A DNA stretch of 27,834 nt from Paulinella micropora (lineage: Eukaryota > Cercozoa > Imbricatea > Euglyphida): the NCBI GenBank assembly GCA_009731375.1, contig BJOX01000060.1, positions 390,187 through 418,020 on the forward strand, read 5' to 3'. Positions 1 to 9,977 of the stretch are shown here, piece by piece; the first letter of the stretch is position 1; every line of letters begins with the position of its first letter. Made by a program: the position numbers and the translations under genes. The notes beneath the pieces are model-generated. The model did no database searches. It saw only the letters and a list, made by a program, of their open reading frames with translations, and had not been told where the DNA came from.

Positions 1-1
1 A

Positions 2-1207
2 AAAGTTGGTAATGATACGATGGCGAATATTAATATTGTCGGTCGGAAGTTTTTTAATCGATACCGGGACTGGGTGGACGTAAATATGAAAAATTCGACT
101 GGCACTCTGAAGGGAGTGGGCAGCCGGACGGTCATCACGGGAATCATCACACTGACCTTTAAATTAAAATCCGCACGAGTATACCGCATGGACCTTTATG
201 TCGTCCCCGGTTACCACGGGTCAATATTACTATCGTATGACCAATTGGCTACGATGGGGGCTGTGATTGATTGCGCCGCACGGCGAGTGATATATGGAGT
301 AAAAAGAGGAGAAAAGAACGATATTGATCCCTTCAACGCTACTGACTCTTATGAGGCTTATGAGCTGAGTCTAGCGACGGATCACAAAAAGATGGCCATC
401 GCACATGAGGCACTTGAGGTGTACGTTCACCCCCATGTCGTAAGACCGGATGAGCTGTCCTGGACCGACAATTGGGAATCCCAAGTGTGCACTGTCACAG
501 TTCCGACATGCCATTGGGACAAAAAGTCTATTGATGACTTAATCGAGAAGCGAAAGGAGGAGATTATATGTGTCGCACAAAGAAGCCCGTCGTTGGCGAG
601 ATTCGCGGAAGGAGTAGGAACAGATGTCCATATTACTAACGGATACTGTTTCCATGCGAAAGTAGGAGAAGAAAAAAGGGAGGCGTTTGTACCAAGGAGA
701 ACGGGGCGAATCCCGGATACTCCACCAGAAACTATTAAAAGTTTTATTACTGATTTCTGGGGTGACGAGCCCACGTGGCCGCGTTCACTGTCTGAAGTGA
801 AGAAATGCTTACGGACTTTATTCGAAAATAATAAGCCGTATACTATTATCCTGCCATATAATGAGAAGGCGATATGGGCGCAGGAAATAAGGGACCGGCT
901 TATTGATCATCCTATACCGGTACCCTCTCGCAAGCAACAGCTAGTGGTGGCTTGTCGTATGGGAACTCGTGAGCAGAGCAGTGCATACAAGCGGAAGCTC
1001 AGAGACCTCGACAAGTTGAAATTGATACCGCAAGCATTCACATGCTTTGATGGTTTTTACACCCGTAAAGCTCCTTTGCAATACGCGAGACTCATTGACA
1101 TGCTGGTGGAGCTCGGTAAAGATGATGAGCCGGACACGGTCACGTATGAAAAGACGGGCCTAGATGATGTCTCGGAAGAGGACTTAGGCTTGGAGGAGGA
1201 CAGATAA
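2..1207 (+). pseudogene. Retrotransposon polyprotein fragment with retropepsin-like protease
   Basis: The frame is open from the left edge, so the ATG at 20 is probably internal. The first visible codons read N-D-T-M-A-N-I-N-I-V, which sits where retropepsins carry their catalytic D-[ST]-G-[AS] motif. The aspartate is at 14-16, and the usual glycine is methionine (20-22). About 60 residues later, I-L-L-S-Y-D-Q-L followed by G-A-V-I-D matches the second retropepsin block (usually I-L-L-G-x-D-x-L), again with the glycine replaced. The remaining ~270 residues are a charged linker with no domain I recognise. The frame ends at TAA 1205-1207, but the same frame reopens immediately and continues into the reverse transcriptase. 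Protease identity is moderately sure; activity is doubtful because two conserved glycines are missing. Confidence 0.75.
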
Positions 1208-1228
1208 CCCCTCAAGCAACATAAGCAG

Positions 1229-3481
1229 ATGTCTGATGAAGATTTTCAAAGGGCGGCGCGGAACATATTGGAAGAAGGAGTAGGCACGGAGAAGGAGAAG
1301 GAGCTTTTAAAAGCCAAATTAGAGGCGAACAAGGAAATTTTTGACCCTCCACATGCAGGTGGTGTCAAGCCTGAAGATTTCACTGCGGTTATTTACAAAA
1401 TACCGGGTGCGGAGCCGTCACCGGCACCACGAAGGGCGAATTTGAGTATACATGAGGCGAAGATAGCGGAGGAGCTAGCAAGACAGCTGCTCAATGAGGA
1501 CTTTATTGAGAGATCAACATCCTCAATAGTCTCACAACCGAGAATAGTGCCGAAGCCAGGAGGAGAATGGCGCCTGACAGTTAACTATGCTCGTGTTAAC
1601 AAGGTGCTGGAGGAAGAGAGAAATCCTCTCCCGACATTAGAAGAAGGAAGGAGAGTACTGCGGAATGCAAAATTCTATTCGGTCATTGACGTTAAGAATG
1701 GCTTCTGGCCGATACCACTGGAGGAAAAGTCCAGATGGCTGACGGCATTTGTGGTGGGTATGGAAATATACCAATGGAAAGTGCTTCCGATGGGCCTCAA
1801 GCAAGCCCCAGGACTTTTCCAGAAGGCGATGCAGAAGATGTTGAGCAGTCAGTACGATGATTTGTCTGACGGTGGCTTTATGAGAAGGCGGGGACAGAAG
1901 GCGGGAGAATATGCATTTTGCTATATCGATGACATTATCGTATACTCTAACACAATGGAGGAGCATATCGATCATTTGTCCGATATATTCAGGCGCATCG
2001 GAGCTTTTGGCCTGAAGTGCAATCTAAAGAAGTGTCAACTTGCCAAGACGAGTGTGACATACTTAGGGTACGAGATCTCCCATAATCGAGTCTCGATATC
2101 CAAAGAGAAGAGGGAGGAGATTATGAATCGACCGATACCGAAGAACCGCACTGAATTGCACTCATTCCTTGCGATGGCGCAATACTATAGCCAGTTTATA
2201 CCCGATTGGGGTGCAACACGGGCTAAAGTGGAGAAAATGATAGATTTTGGAGACTTTGAGAAGTGGGACGAAGAGGCTTTGCAAGCGTTTCATGCGCTCA
2301 AAGATCTCATTTACAAAGACCCGAAAGACGGAGGACTGGTGTTAACGATGCCCGACTTTACGAAACAATTCGTAGTCGATACAGACGCATCTAAGTTTGC
2401 GATTGGGGCTGTATTACAACAAGAAGATGAGGAGAAGAAATTACGCCCAATCATGTTTATTAGTAGGAAATTGTGTGCGGCGGAGAGAAACTATTGCACA
2501 AGGCAAAAAGAGGCGTTAGCGGTGGTGTGGGCCCTCAAGAGGCTCAGAGAGTATTTGTGGGGAGGACCTCAATTTACTGTCAGAACTGATCATCATAACC
2601 TGTTATGGTTGATGAATCATGAACAGACGGGACGGCTGGCGCGGTGGCAAGCGTTCTTGTCTTGTTTCGATTTTACAATGGTCCATCTACCGGGAAAGCG
2701 AAATGTGGTCGCTGATAGCCTCTCTAGGCTAGAGTTTAACTCAGAAGTATCGGCGTTGGTGTCCACGGTGGAGATGGAAGACTTGTCCACTGACAAGGTG
2801 TATGAGGTCAGCCACATTGAGGCGATGGAGATGGCGAGTGGAGTCCGATATGACCGCACAGGTCTACGGTACAGTCCACAAGGCCCGGATCACGGGATAT
2901 GTTGTGAGCTACATACCCAGGAGGACGCTGAGTGGTCCTATGAGGTATATGAGAATGCGAAGGCGAACATAAGAGAGGAAGAGGAGACGCAGGAAGTTTA
3001 TGCGGAGCCTCCTCAAGAGCGGAGAAGTGACCTAGACGATGACCCGGAAAGAATCGGGGTACGGCTAGAAGATGGTACTATCCATATAGCCTCGCCTACC
3101 GCATGGAGGCAACAACAGGCTCAAGATCCGGAGTTTAAAGAACTGATACAGTTATATCAGAACCCGGATGAGCTACAGATGACGAAGGCGGTCAAAGATC
3201 AGATGAAGGAGATGAGATGGAGAGATGGTCTTTTGTGGTATAAGGGTCTCCATGGTCGATATGCGTCACAGCCGGACAAATGGACCCTTTGGGTACCGGA
3301 GAGTCTATCCGGGTCGACAACGAACTCACATGTTCGTAGCGAGGCGATTCTGGTGGAAGAAGATGAAGGAGGAGATAGATCAGGCGGTGGATGCATGCAT
3401 CCCGTGCAAGATAAACAAAACACCACTGAAGGCAAATTTCGGCCTGATTGGCGAATTTCCTCTTCATGCGGGGATGTTTGA
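1229..3481 (+). pseudogene. Retrotransposon pol: reverse transcriptase and RNase H
   Basis: This segment lies in the same frame as the upstream protease fragment, separated only by the TAA at 1205-1207 and seven sense codons. The reverse transcriptase occupies about residues 75-290: a K-P-G-G-E-W-R-L-T block, the first catalytic aspartate in S-V-I-D-V-K-N-G-F, L-P-M-G-L-K-Q-A-P, and the catalytic Y-I-D-D box at about residues 232-235 (codons from 1922). RNase H follows at about residues 385-510 with V-D-T-D-A-S, the glutamate in Q-K-E-A-L-A-V-V, R-T-D-H-H-N-L and the late aspartate in V-V-A-D-S-L-S-R. All polymerase and RNase H catalytic residues I looked for are present. Real homology ends near 3305-3315, where the integrase zinc finger should begin; residues after that, to the stop at 3479-3481, are out-of-frame sequence. 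Confidence 0.92.
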
Positions 3482-3578
3482 GTTTATACACATTGATCAT
3501 GTGGGACCTTTCCCAGAATCGAAGGATGGTTACAAATACCTCCTTACGGCTATTGACAGAGCCACCAACTATGTGTGA
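3318..3578 (+). pseudogene. Integrase: remnant of zinc-binding domain and start of catalytic core
   Basis: This is the +1 frame relative to the reverse transcriptase. It shows R-R-F-W-W-K-K-M-K-E-E and then C-I-P-C, the second half of an HHCC zinc finger. The stretch between L-W-V-P-E-S (upstream frame) and R-F-W-W is shorter than in typical Ty3/gypsy integrases, and I cannot find a clear H-x(n)-H pair. A deletion that also shifted the frame is the likely cause. The core begins with F-I-H-I-D-H-V-G-P-F; its aspartate (3495-3497) is the first residue of the DDE triad. The frame stops at TGA 3576-3578, in the position where a sense codon, plausibly Trp, would be expected, and continues in the same frame afterwards. 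Confidence 0.85.
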
Positions 3579-5213
3579 ATCATCCCTGTCAAAGACGTTA
3601 CTGGCAAGACGACGGCAGAGGCGCTGATCGATAGGATCATCTCACAGATCGGAGTACCAAGAAAGATATGTTCTGATCGAGGCTCGGACTTTAATAACGA
3701 GGTCATCGACAAACTATCTAAGTATTACGGGATGAAATGGCAATATGTTACTGCCTATAACCCGCGAGCAAATGGGAAAATCGAGCGGGTACACAGACCC
3801 CTCAAAGCCTCGCTAAAGATGTATTGCACGAAGAAGGAGAATCAAAGAGCATGGGTCGAGGCAGCACCATCATTTGCGTTTGCAATGAACTGTCTACCCT
3901 CTACGGCGTTAGGAGGCTCGAAGAGCTCAATCTCGCCATATCAGTTAGTATATGGGCGTGGCTCTGATATCCCGACTTCGCTCCTTCACCCAAAAGACAC
4001 TTGGGCGGATGCGGATGAGTTGTTTGGGATGAGACTTAGAGTGAAGATGGAGGCGGAACAAATAGTCAGGGCGCATAGAGAGGCGGAGCGCCGAAAGACT
4101 GATGCTGAAGGGGTGCGACAAGCGCACTTGGATCAGATCAAGTTCCAGGTCGGGGATATTGTACTATTGTACCATCCTCAAGTCCCGAAGGGAGTCAGCT
4201 CTAAGCTGTTCACTCACTGGAAAGGACCTTATCAGATTATGGAACAGACGGGACCTCTGAATTACAAGATCAGGGGTAGAGGGAAGGTGCAAATTGTGAA
4301 TGTAAGAAGGCTGATTAAGTATGATCCCTTCTTACTGGAAGATGAATCCGTTGAGGAGGCGTTAAAACGGATGAAGGATGATTTCAAAGAGGTGCCGCCC
4401 ATCCACAAGGAGGCTGGCATAGACCAAGACGATGCTTATCGGGCACCGATAGCTGAGAAGGAGGAGAGTGAGGTGGACAGCAAGGAGAAGACTGACCGCA
4501 TAAGCGCGGTGGGGACTCAGTCCAAGTCTCCGCGAGAGCATAGCGGAAAGAAGGAGAAGATCACAGAGGCGCAGCTAAGGAGAGCGCGGAATGATCTTAT
4601 CAACGACCAACCGAGGAAGGCGATGAGGTCGATGGGATCAAAGGACGTCCACCAGGAGGAGGAGTGGACGGACACTGACCCAAACGCGGGCAACGTTGAG
4701 ATTGTCCATGAGCGATGGAAGGAAGGCGATGCGATAGTAACCATCGCATGGGTGAAAAATGCTTTCTATCTGATGAGACCAGCGGAACAACATGTTGCTG
4801 ATGACACTCTCTCAGACTTATACTTGATGCGGGTCGTGGCGGTCCCACGACAGATGCGTGTCACACGGACACTCAAAATATCATCAGCCGCAAAGATAGT
4901 ACAACCGATACTCCAGTTCTGGAGAAGTATGGACCCGGTTGAGGATCCAAAGGCAAGACATTATCTGCCAGTATATAAAGACGCAAAAAGTCTCGAGACA
5001 TGGGATGATACAATTACTCCCAGAGACAAGGATTACACTGCGTGGACCATTCAGACACTGCCAAGAGGAGTGCTTGATGTCCCTTTTGAATTATCGTTGG
5101 GCGGAATCCCTAATAAGATCTGGGACATTCTCGAACAGTCAAAGTTCGATCTGACTTTTGTTGGTGGTCCTCCACCAGGCAAAGAAATCCGCGCCAGACG
5201 ACGAAGGCAGTGA
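3579..5213 (+). pseudogene. Integrase catalytic core, GPY/F module and long C-terminal tail
   Basis: This continues the integrase frame after the TGA. The second triad residue is the aspartate of C-S-D-R-G-S-D-F (3675-3677) and the third is the glutamate of N-G-K-I-E-R (3783-3785). They are separated by 35 residues, so the DD35E signature is intact. Further on, F-Q-V-G-D-I-V-L-L and H-W-K-G-P-Y-Q-I mark the C-terminal integrase domain and the GPY/F module (about 4140-4330). After a lysine/glutamate-rich linker comes a further block of about 170 residues (roughly 4690-5200), with W-V-K-N-A-F-Y-L-M-R-P and P-I-L-Q-F-W-R-S-M; I do not recognise it as a chromodomain or any other family. The frame ends at TGA 5211-5213. 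Because the whole polyprotein is broken upstream, I call this part of a pseudogene. Confidence 0.88.
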
Positions 5214-5606
5214 CAAAGAAACTATTTTTCTTTATGCGTCTCAAATAAACTGATTGATTGCCCACGGCGTATCATGATTTGATCATGCATCATCAGTTAT
5301 CAATATGAATATTAAAAAGACTCAGTGATATAACTTGGCATTCGATCGCAACATACGAGTGCGAAAGGTCGATCGACGATGATACTACACCGTATACGGG
5401 GATCGCTAGTGTATTGAGCGATGGTGTTCCCGGGTATGACCCTTTCCAAGTCCTGGGATGATGTTCTCGAAAATGAAATGTTCGTTGAAACTTTCATTAA
5501 ATTATTTTTTACGATAGATTATATACTGTCGTACCTGAGCACGGTCAATCTCTACTTGTGTCGGTATATCGCAGGGTCGGGTACATACACCTCGACTTCG
5601 GATATA
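5214..5606 (+). other. Non-coding sequence after pol, possible 3' LTR region
   Basis: There is no coding sequence here. The short purine-rich run attaaaaagactcag at about 5311-5325 followed by TG could be a polypurine tract and LTR start. This is only a positional guess: the matching left LTR is outside the window and the gap at 5607 removes the likely continuation. Confidence 0.3.
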
Positions 5607-5885
5607 NNNNNNNNNNNNNNNNNNNNNNNNNNNNNNNNNNNNNNNNNNNNNNNNNNNNNNNNNNNNNNNNNNNNNNNNNNNNNNNNNNNNNNNNNNNNNN
5701 NNNNNNNNNNNNNNNNNNNNNNNNNNNNNNNNNNNNNNNNNNNNNNNNNNNNNNNNNNNNNNNNNNNNNNNNNNNNNNNNNNNNNNNNNNNNNNNNNNNN
5801 NNNNNNNNNNNNNNNNNNNNNNNNNNNNNNNNNNNNNNNNNNNNNNNNNNNNNNNNNNNNNNNNNNNNNNNNNNNNNNNNNNNNN
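5607..5885. other. Assembly gap (N run)
   Basis: 279 unknown bases. Reading frames that appear to cross it are artefacts. Confidence 0.99.
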
Positions 5886-7200
5886 GTCTTTTAGCGTCTA
5901 TCCGTGGGTCGATGCGCTGTGTGGCATGACTCCATAGCGCATACTATTTGCAGAAAGAAATCAGAAGGTGTATGACGAAAATGCTATTTCCGTCATAAAA
6001 TCGGGAGGGGGTACTGTAGGCATCACCCTCCGGATAGCCGGTAAAAAGTACCTTTTCCTGGTGACAGGTGCACCAGCTTGTTTTTCAGTATTATTTATCC
6101 GGATTGGACCTGATGCCATTTTATTCCTGGTCTGTTGCCGTTTTCCTTTTTGGCTTCACTGAGCTAATATAACGAGACATCATTCTCATCTTTTGAGGAC
6201 TGTGTTTGGTTGTATTACTGACTTTTTACGAGCTATCGTTGGGGGCATTACACAGAACGTCGTAAGAACGGCCCAGTCACATGACTAGTTAATAGCCGCT
6301 GATAAAAAGAACTTGAAAAGCTCAGTGAGGCGGACGGTTTGTTGAAACCACTCACGGAAGTGTGACCAAACTTGAGCCGGGTGGAGATGAAGACTGAGCG
6401 GCCTCGCCCACTGCACTTCAAGTATGAGATGGTCGGATTCAAGTGTTTTTCAGACTCAATTATACTATTTGACATATGAAATGATCTTGCGACACCATCT
6501 GTCAATAAACTCAGTAGTAAAGTTCATGAATGACTCCGGTTGAAGAACATTTGGGGCCGACTCAAGTTGGCGGCTCAGTTTTCGTCAGTTTGTCCGTAGT
6601 CACGTCACTGCTAGTAAAACCGGCTGCGTTGAGGCCCCCGGCGCTGAGCCTGAAACTTTCAAGATAAGAGTTCAGGTCAAGTTTATACTAGTACCGTGGC
6701 CACAGCTCAGCCGACTATTGTATTAATACAACTTAGGCGGTATTACTACTCGGGCCGGCTGATACAGTCAGATACTGATGATACTGGCAGCCTGGCTAAA
6801 AATGACTCACTGCCAGATTGAAGAGAATCTATAATTTCCACTCAGTATCAGCGGGCACGGTCCGGGTCCCAGGTCCCTACTGGGCCGTGTCGGACTTGGA
6901 GTGCGGCAAGTACCGTCAAGTTCAGTTCAACCTTATTAATACTAGTCACAGAAAGTGTTTGCGTAAAAACTTGCCGCAGTGAAGAGTCAGTTCTGTCAGT
7001 CATTCATATATTTTTAATCACAATCCGGCGGGGCCGCGGGGGCGGCCGGCGGCGGCCTGCAGGCCCCTGCCTTTCAAACCGTCTGATTATAGTATTACTT
7101 GAAGTATGATAATCGGCTTACTCAGATTACGGAGGCTCACAAGAATGTGAGGCCGGGTCGGACCAGGCCGCAGACTCAGTCATTTTGACTCCGTCAAAAG
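5886..7200. other. Non-coding spacer with recurrent CTCAGT / TGACTC-like words
   Basis: I see no convincing gene. The stretch is unusual in reusing a small set of words: CTCAGT at 6321, 6510, 6574, 6841 and 7175 (and at 5321 before the gap), TGACTCA near 6803, and TGACTCC near 6525 and 7186. It may be LTR sequence, a decayed repeat or a regulatory region; the sequence does not decide. Confidence 0.5.
7024..7069. other. Short very GC-rich island
   Basis: A run of about 45 bases made almost entirely of G and C (CGGCGGGG, GGGGCGGCC, GGCGGCGGCC, CTGCAGG) in otherwise balanced sequence. It has several CpG steps and a CTGCAG palindrome near its end. No transcript start or gene can be tied to it. 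Confidence 0.6.
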
Positions 7201-7218
7201 CAACAAAACAAAACAAAA

Positions 7219-7220
7219 CA

Positions 7221-7268
<48 letters not shown>

Positions 7269-7292
7269 NNNNNNNNNNAAAAAAAAAAAAAA

Positions 7293-7359
<67 letters not shown>

Positions 7360-7366
7360 AAGAGAA

Positions 7367-7402
<36 letters not shown>
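7219..7402. repeat. CA, poly-A and GA microsatellite block with a 10-base gap
   Basis: A short (CA)n leads into poly-A (7234-7268), an N run at 7269-7278, poly-A again (7279-7300), and then (GA)n with occasional AAAG interruptions to about 7402. The gap lies inside the poly-A, so its true length is unknown. Confidence 0.95.
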
Positions 7403-7726
7403 TAAGAGTAAGAGTAAGAGTAAGAGTAAGAGAGTAAGAGTAAGAGTAAGAGTAAGAGTAAGAGAGTAAGAGTAAGAGTAAGAGTAAGAGTAAGAGTATG
7501 AGTAAGAGTAAGAGTAAGAGTAAGAGTAAGAGTAAGAGTAAGAGTAAGAGTAAGAGTAAGAGTAAGAGTGAGAGTAAGAGTGAGAGTAAGAGTGAGAGTG
7601 AGAGTAAGAGTGAGAGTGAGAGTAAGAGTAAGAGTAAGAGTAAGAGTAAGAGTAAGAAGAGTAAGAGTAAGAGTAAGAGTAAGAGTAAGAGTAAGAGTAA
7701 TACGAGTAAGAGTAAGAGTAAGAGTA

Positions 7727-7767
<41 letters not shown>

Positions 7768-8000
7768 AAGAGTAAGAGTAAGAGTAAGAGTAAGAGTAAG
7801 AGTAAAAAGTAAGAGTAAAGCGTAAGAGTAAAGAGTAAGAGTAAGAGTAAGAGTAAGTATGAGTAAGAGGAAGAGGAAGAGTAAGGCCAAGAGTAAGGCC
7901 AAGAGTAAGACCAAGAGTAAGAAGAAGACTAAAGGAGTAAGACTAAGAGTAAGACTAAAGAGTAAGAGCAAGACCAAAGAGTCAGAATCAGAGTCAGAGT
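7403..8000. repeat. Hexanucleotide (AGTAAG)n array, degenerate at its right end
   Basis: About 450 bases of AGTAAG units with AGTGAG variants, some five-unit blocks broken by an extra AG, then degenerate units (AGGAAG, GGCCAAGA, AGTCAG) to about 8000. The uninterrupted frames (Ser-Lys, Arg-Val, Leu-Thr repeats) are a by-product of a period divisible by three and are not genes. Confidence 0.95.
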
Positions 8001-8006
8001 CAAAGT

Positions 8007-8007
<1 letters not shown>

Positions 8008-8080
<73 letters not shown>
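8008..8080. repeat. (TAA)n microsatellite
   Basis: Perfect TAA trinucleotide array. Read on the minus strand it is an ATT tail abutting the GC-rich repeat array to its right, the same arrangement as at 9945-10001 and 10281-10406. Confidence 0.97.
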
Positions 8081-8082
<2 letters not shown>

Positions 8083-8128
8083 CTAGGGGCTGCGCCAACA
8101 CCTGAAAGGATGGTTTACCGGTACCAGA

Positions 8129-8670
8129 ACGGGTACGTACAATCGCAGGGCTCCCCCGGACCCCCCCTTTCCGTTCGACAGGTTGGAGGTGCCGCAAAGG
8201 GCACCTGGTGGCAAAAAACCTCAATTTTCAGGTGTGGGTGCCACCCGCAACCACAACGGGTACGTACAATCACAGGGCTTGGGTTCCCGGGTGGAGAGCC
8301 CCCCGGACCCCCCCTTTCCCTTCGACAGGGTAAGTTGCATTGCCGGAGGTGCCGCAAAGGGCGCCTGGTGGCAAAAAACCTAAATTTTCAGGTGTGGTGC
8401 CACCTGTGACCAGAACGGGTACGTACAATCGAAGGCTCCCCCGGACCTTCCCTTTCCCTTCGACAGGGTACGTTGAATTGCCGGAGGTGCCGCAAAGGGC
8501 GCCTGGTGGCAAAAAAACCTCAATTTTCATGTGTGGGTGCCACCCGCGACCAGAACGGGTACGTACAGTCACAGGGCTGGGGTTGCCGGGGGGAGGGCCC
8601 CCCAGACCCCCCCTGCCCCGTCGACAGGGTACGTTCAATCGCCGGAGGCACCGGCAAGTACTGCCAAAAA
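8129..8670. repeat. GC-rich tandem repeat, four units of 127-159 bp
   Basis: Units begin with ACGGGTACGTAC at 8129, 8256, 8415 and 8555, giving lengths of 127, 159, 140 and about 115 bp before the next family starts. Shared landmarks are TACGTACAATC, CTCCCCCGGACC or its variant, TTCGACAGG, GGAGGTGCCGCAAAGGG and CCTGGTGGCAAAAAACCT. Units 2 and 4 carry an extra GGGTTCCCGGGTGGAG-like segment of about 30 bp that units 1 and 3 lack. Each unit holds a GGTGGC...GCCACC inverted pair around the A-rich segment. No coding potential is apparent. Confidence 0.92.
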
Positions 8671-8673
8671 AAA

Positions 8674-9391
8674 GGAATTTTGGCATTCAGGACACTCCCC
8701 TAACGCAAATATTTGCGTGAATTCCAAAAATTATATCAGCATCAACATCGAGTCTGGGGCTAGCCACCCTGCCAATATGAGCTCCCAAATCTTCCTGGTT
8801 CACACAAACCGTGATTTATTCCGATGGGAGAGCAGAAAATAGGCCAAAAAACCAAGGAATTTCGGCATTCAGGACACTCCCCTAACGCAAATATTTGCGT
8901 GAATTCCAAAGAAACTATATCACCATCAAGATCGACTCTGGGGCTAGCCACCCTGTCAATATGAGCTCCCAAATCTTCCTGGTTCACACAAACCATGATT
9001 TATTCCGACGAGGGTGCAGAAAATAGGCTAAAAGAAAAGGAATTTTCGCATTCAGGACACTCCCCTTACGCAAATATTTGCGTGAATTCCAAAGAAATTA
9101 TATTAGCATCAACATCGAGTCTGGGGCTAGCCACCCTGTCAATATGAGCTCCCAACTCCTCCTGGTTCACACAAACCATGATTTATAGGGACAGGGGTGC
9201 GAAAAAAAAGAAGGAATTTTGGCATTCAGTACACTGCCCTAACGCAAATATTTGTGTGAATTCCAAAAAAATCATATCAGCATCAAGATCGAGTCTTAGG
9301 CTAACCACCCTGCAAATATGAGCTCCCAACTCCTCCTCGTTCCGACAAACCATGATTTATTCCGACAGGGGTAAATGGTGGGGGGGTGGGT
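8674..9391. repeat. ~182-bp satellite, four units, each with a 16-bp palindrome
   Basis: Units begin with GGAATTTTGGCATTCAGG or a close variant at 8674, 8856, 9039 and 9213, giving periods of 182, 183 and 174 bp; the fourth runs into the gap at 9392. Each unit carries ACGCAAATATTTGCGT, a perfect palindrome in units 1-3 (8703-8718, 8885-8900, 9068-9083). Unit 4 has a single change (9242-9257, TTTGTGT). Other shared blocks are GTCTGGGGCTAGCCACCCTG, AATATGAGCTCCCAA and CACACAAACCATGATTTAT. The array directly adjoins the GC-rich array without sharing its sequence. Confidence 0.95.
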
Positions 9392-9944
9392 NNNNNNNNN
9401 NNNNNNNNNNNNNNNNNNNNNNNNNNNNNNNNNNNNNNNNNNNNNNNNNNNNNNNNNNNNNNNNNNNNNNNNNNNNNNNNNNNNNNNNNNNNNNNNNNNN
9501 NNNNNNNNNNNNNNNNNNNNNNNNNNNNNNNNNNNNNNNNNNNNNNNNNNNNNNNNNNNNNNNNNNNNNNNNNNNNNNNNNNNNNNNNNNNNNNNNNNNN
9601 NNNNNNNNNNNNNNNNNNNNNNNNNNNNNNNNNNNNNNNNNNNNNNNNNNNNNNNNNNNNNNNNNNNNNNNNNNNNNNNNNNNNNNNNNNNNNNNNNNNN
9701 NNNNNNNNNNNNNNNNNNNNNNNNNNNNNNNNNNNNNNNNNNNNNNNNNNNNNNNNNNNNNNNNNNNNNNNNNNNNNNNNNNNNNNNNNNNNNNNNNNNN
9801 NNNNNNNNNNNNNNNNNNNNNNNNNNNNNNNNNNNNNNNNNNNNNNNNNNNNNNNNNNNNNNNNNNNNNNNNNNNNNNNNNNNNNNNNNNNNNNNNNNNN
9901 NNNNNNNNNNNNNNNNNNNNNNNNNNNNNNNNNNNNNNNNNNNN
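9392..9944. other. Assembly gap (N run)
   Basis: 553 unknown bases between the 182-bp satellite and a TAA array, consistent with an unresolved repeat. Confidence 0.99.

Positions 9945-9977
<33 letters not shown>

Larger units (their letters stand above)
1..5213 (+). mobile_element. Ty3/gypsy-type LTR retrotransposon, partial and decayed
   Basis: The domain order protease, reverse transcriptase, RNase H, integrase is that of Ty3/gypsy (Metaviridae-type) elements; in copia elements integrase precedes the reverse transcriptase. The window opens inside the protease, so gag and the 5' LTR are not visible. All domains are read from the plus strand. Disabling marks are an in-frame TAA at 1205-1207, a deletion with frameshift near 3305-3340, and an in-frame TGA at 3576-3578. 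The long open stretches on either side of each lesion argue for fairly recent decay. The right LTR boundary cannot be placed, because the 5' LTR is outside the window and a 279-base gap follows at 5607. Confidence 0.93.

Noticed and set aside
5421-5929. Frames running across the N gap at 5607-5885
   Set aside because: Open only because unknown bases cannot show stops.
7403-7860. Possible telomere-like array
   Set aside because: AGTAAG is not a TTAGGG/TTTAGGG-type motif, and the array is internal with AG interruptions.
7185-7977. Long frames on both strands coding Ser-Lys, Arg-Val or Leu-Thr repeats
   Set aside because: They are translations of a hexanucleotide microsatellite whose period is divisible by three; all frames stay open, and part crosses an N gap.
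8129-9391. Possible CRISPR array
   Set aside because: Units are 115-183 bp tandem copies without short repeats alternating with unique spacers, and the context is eukaryotic.
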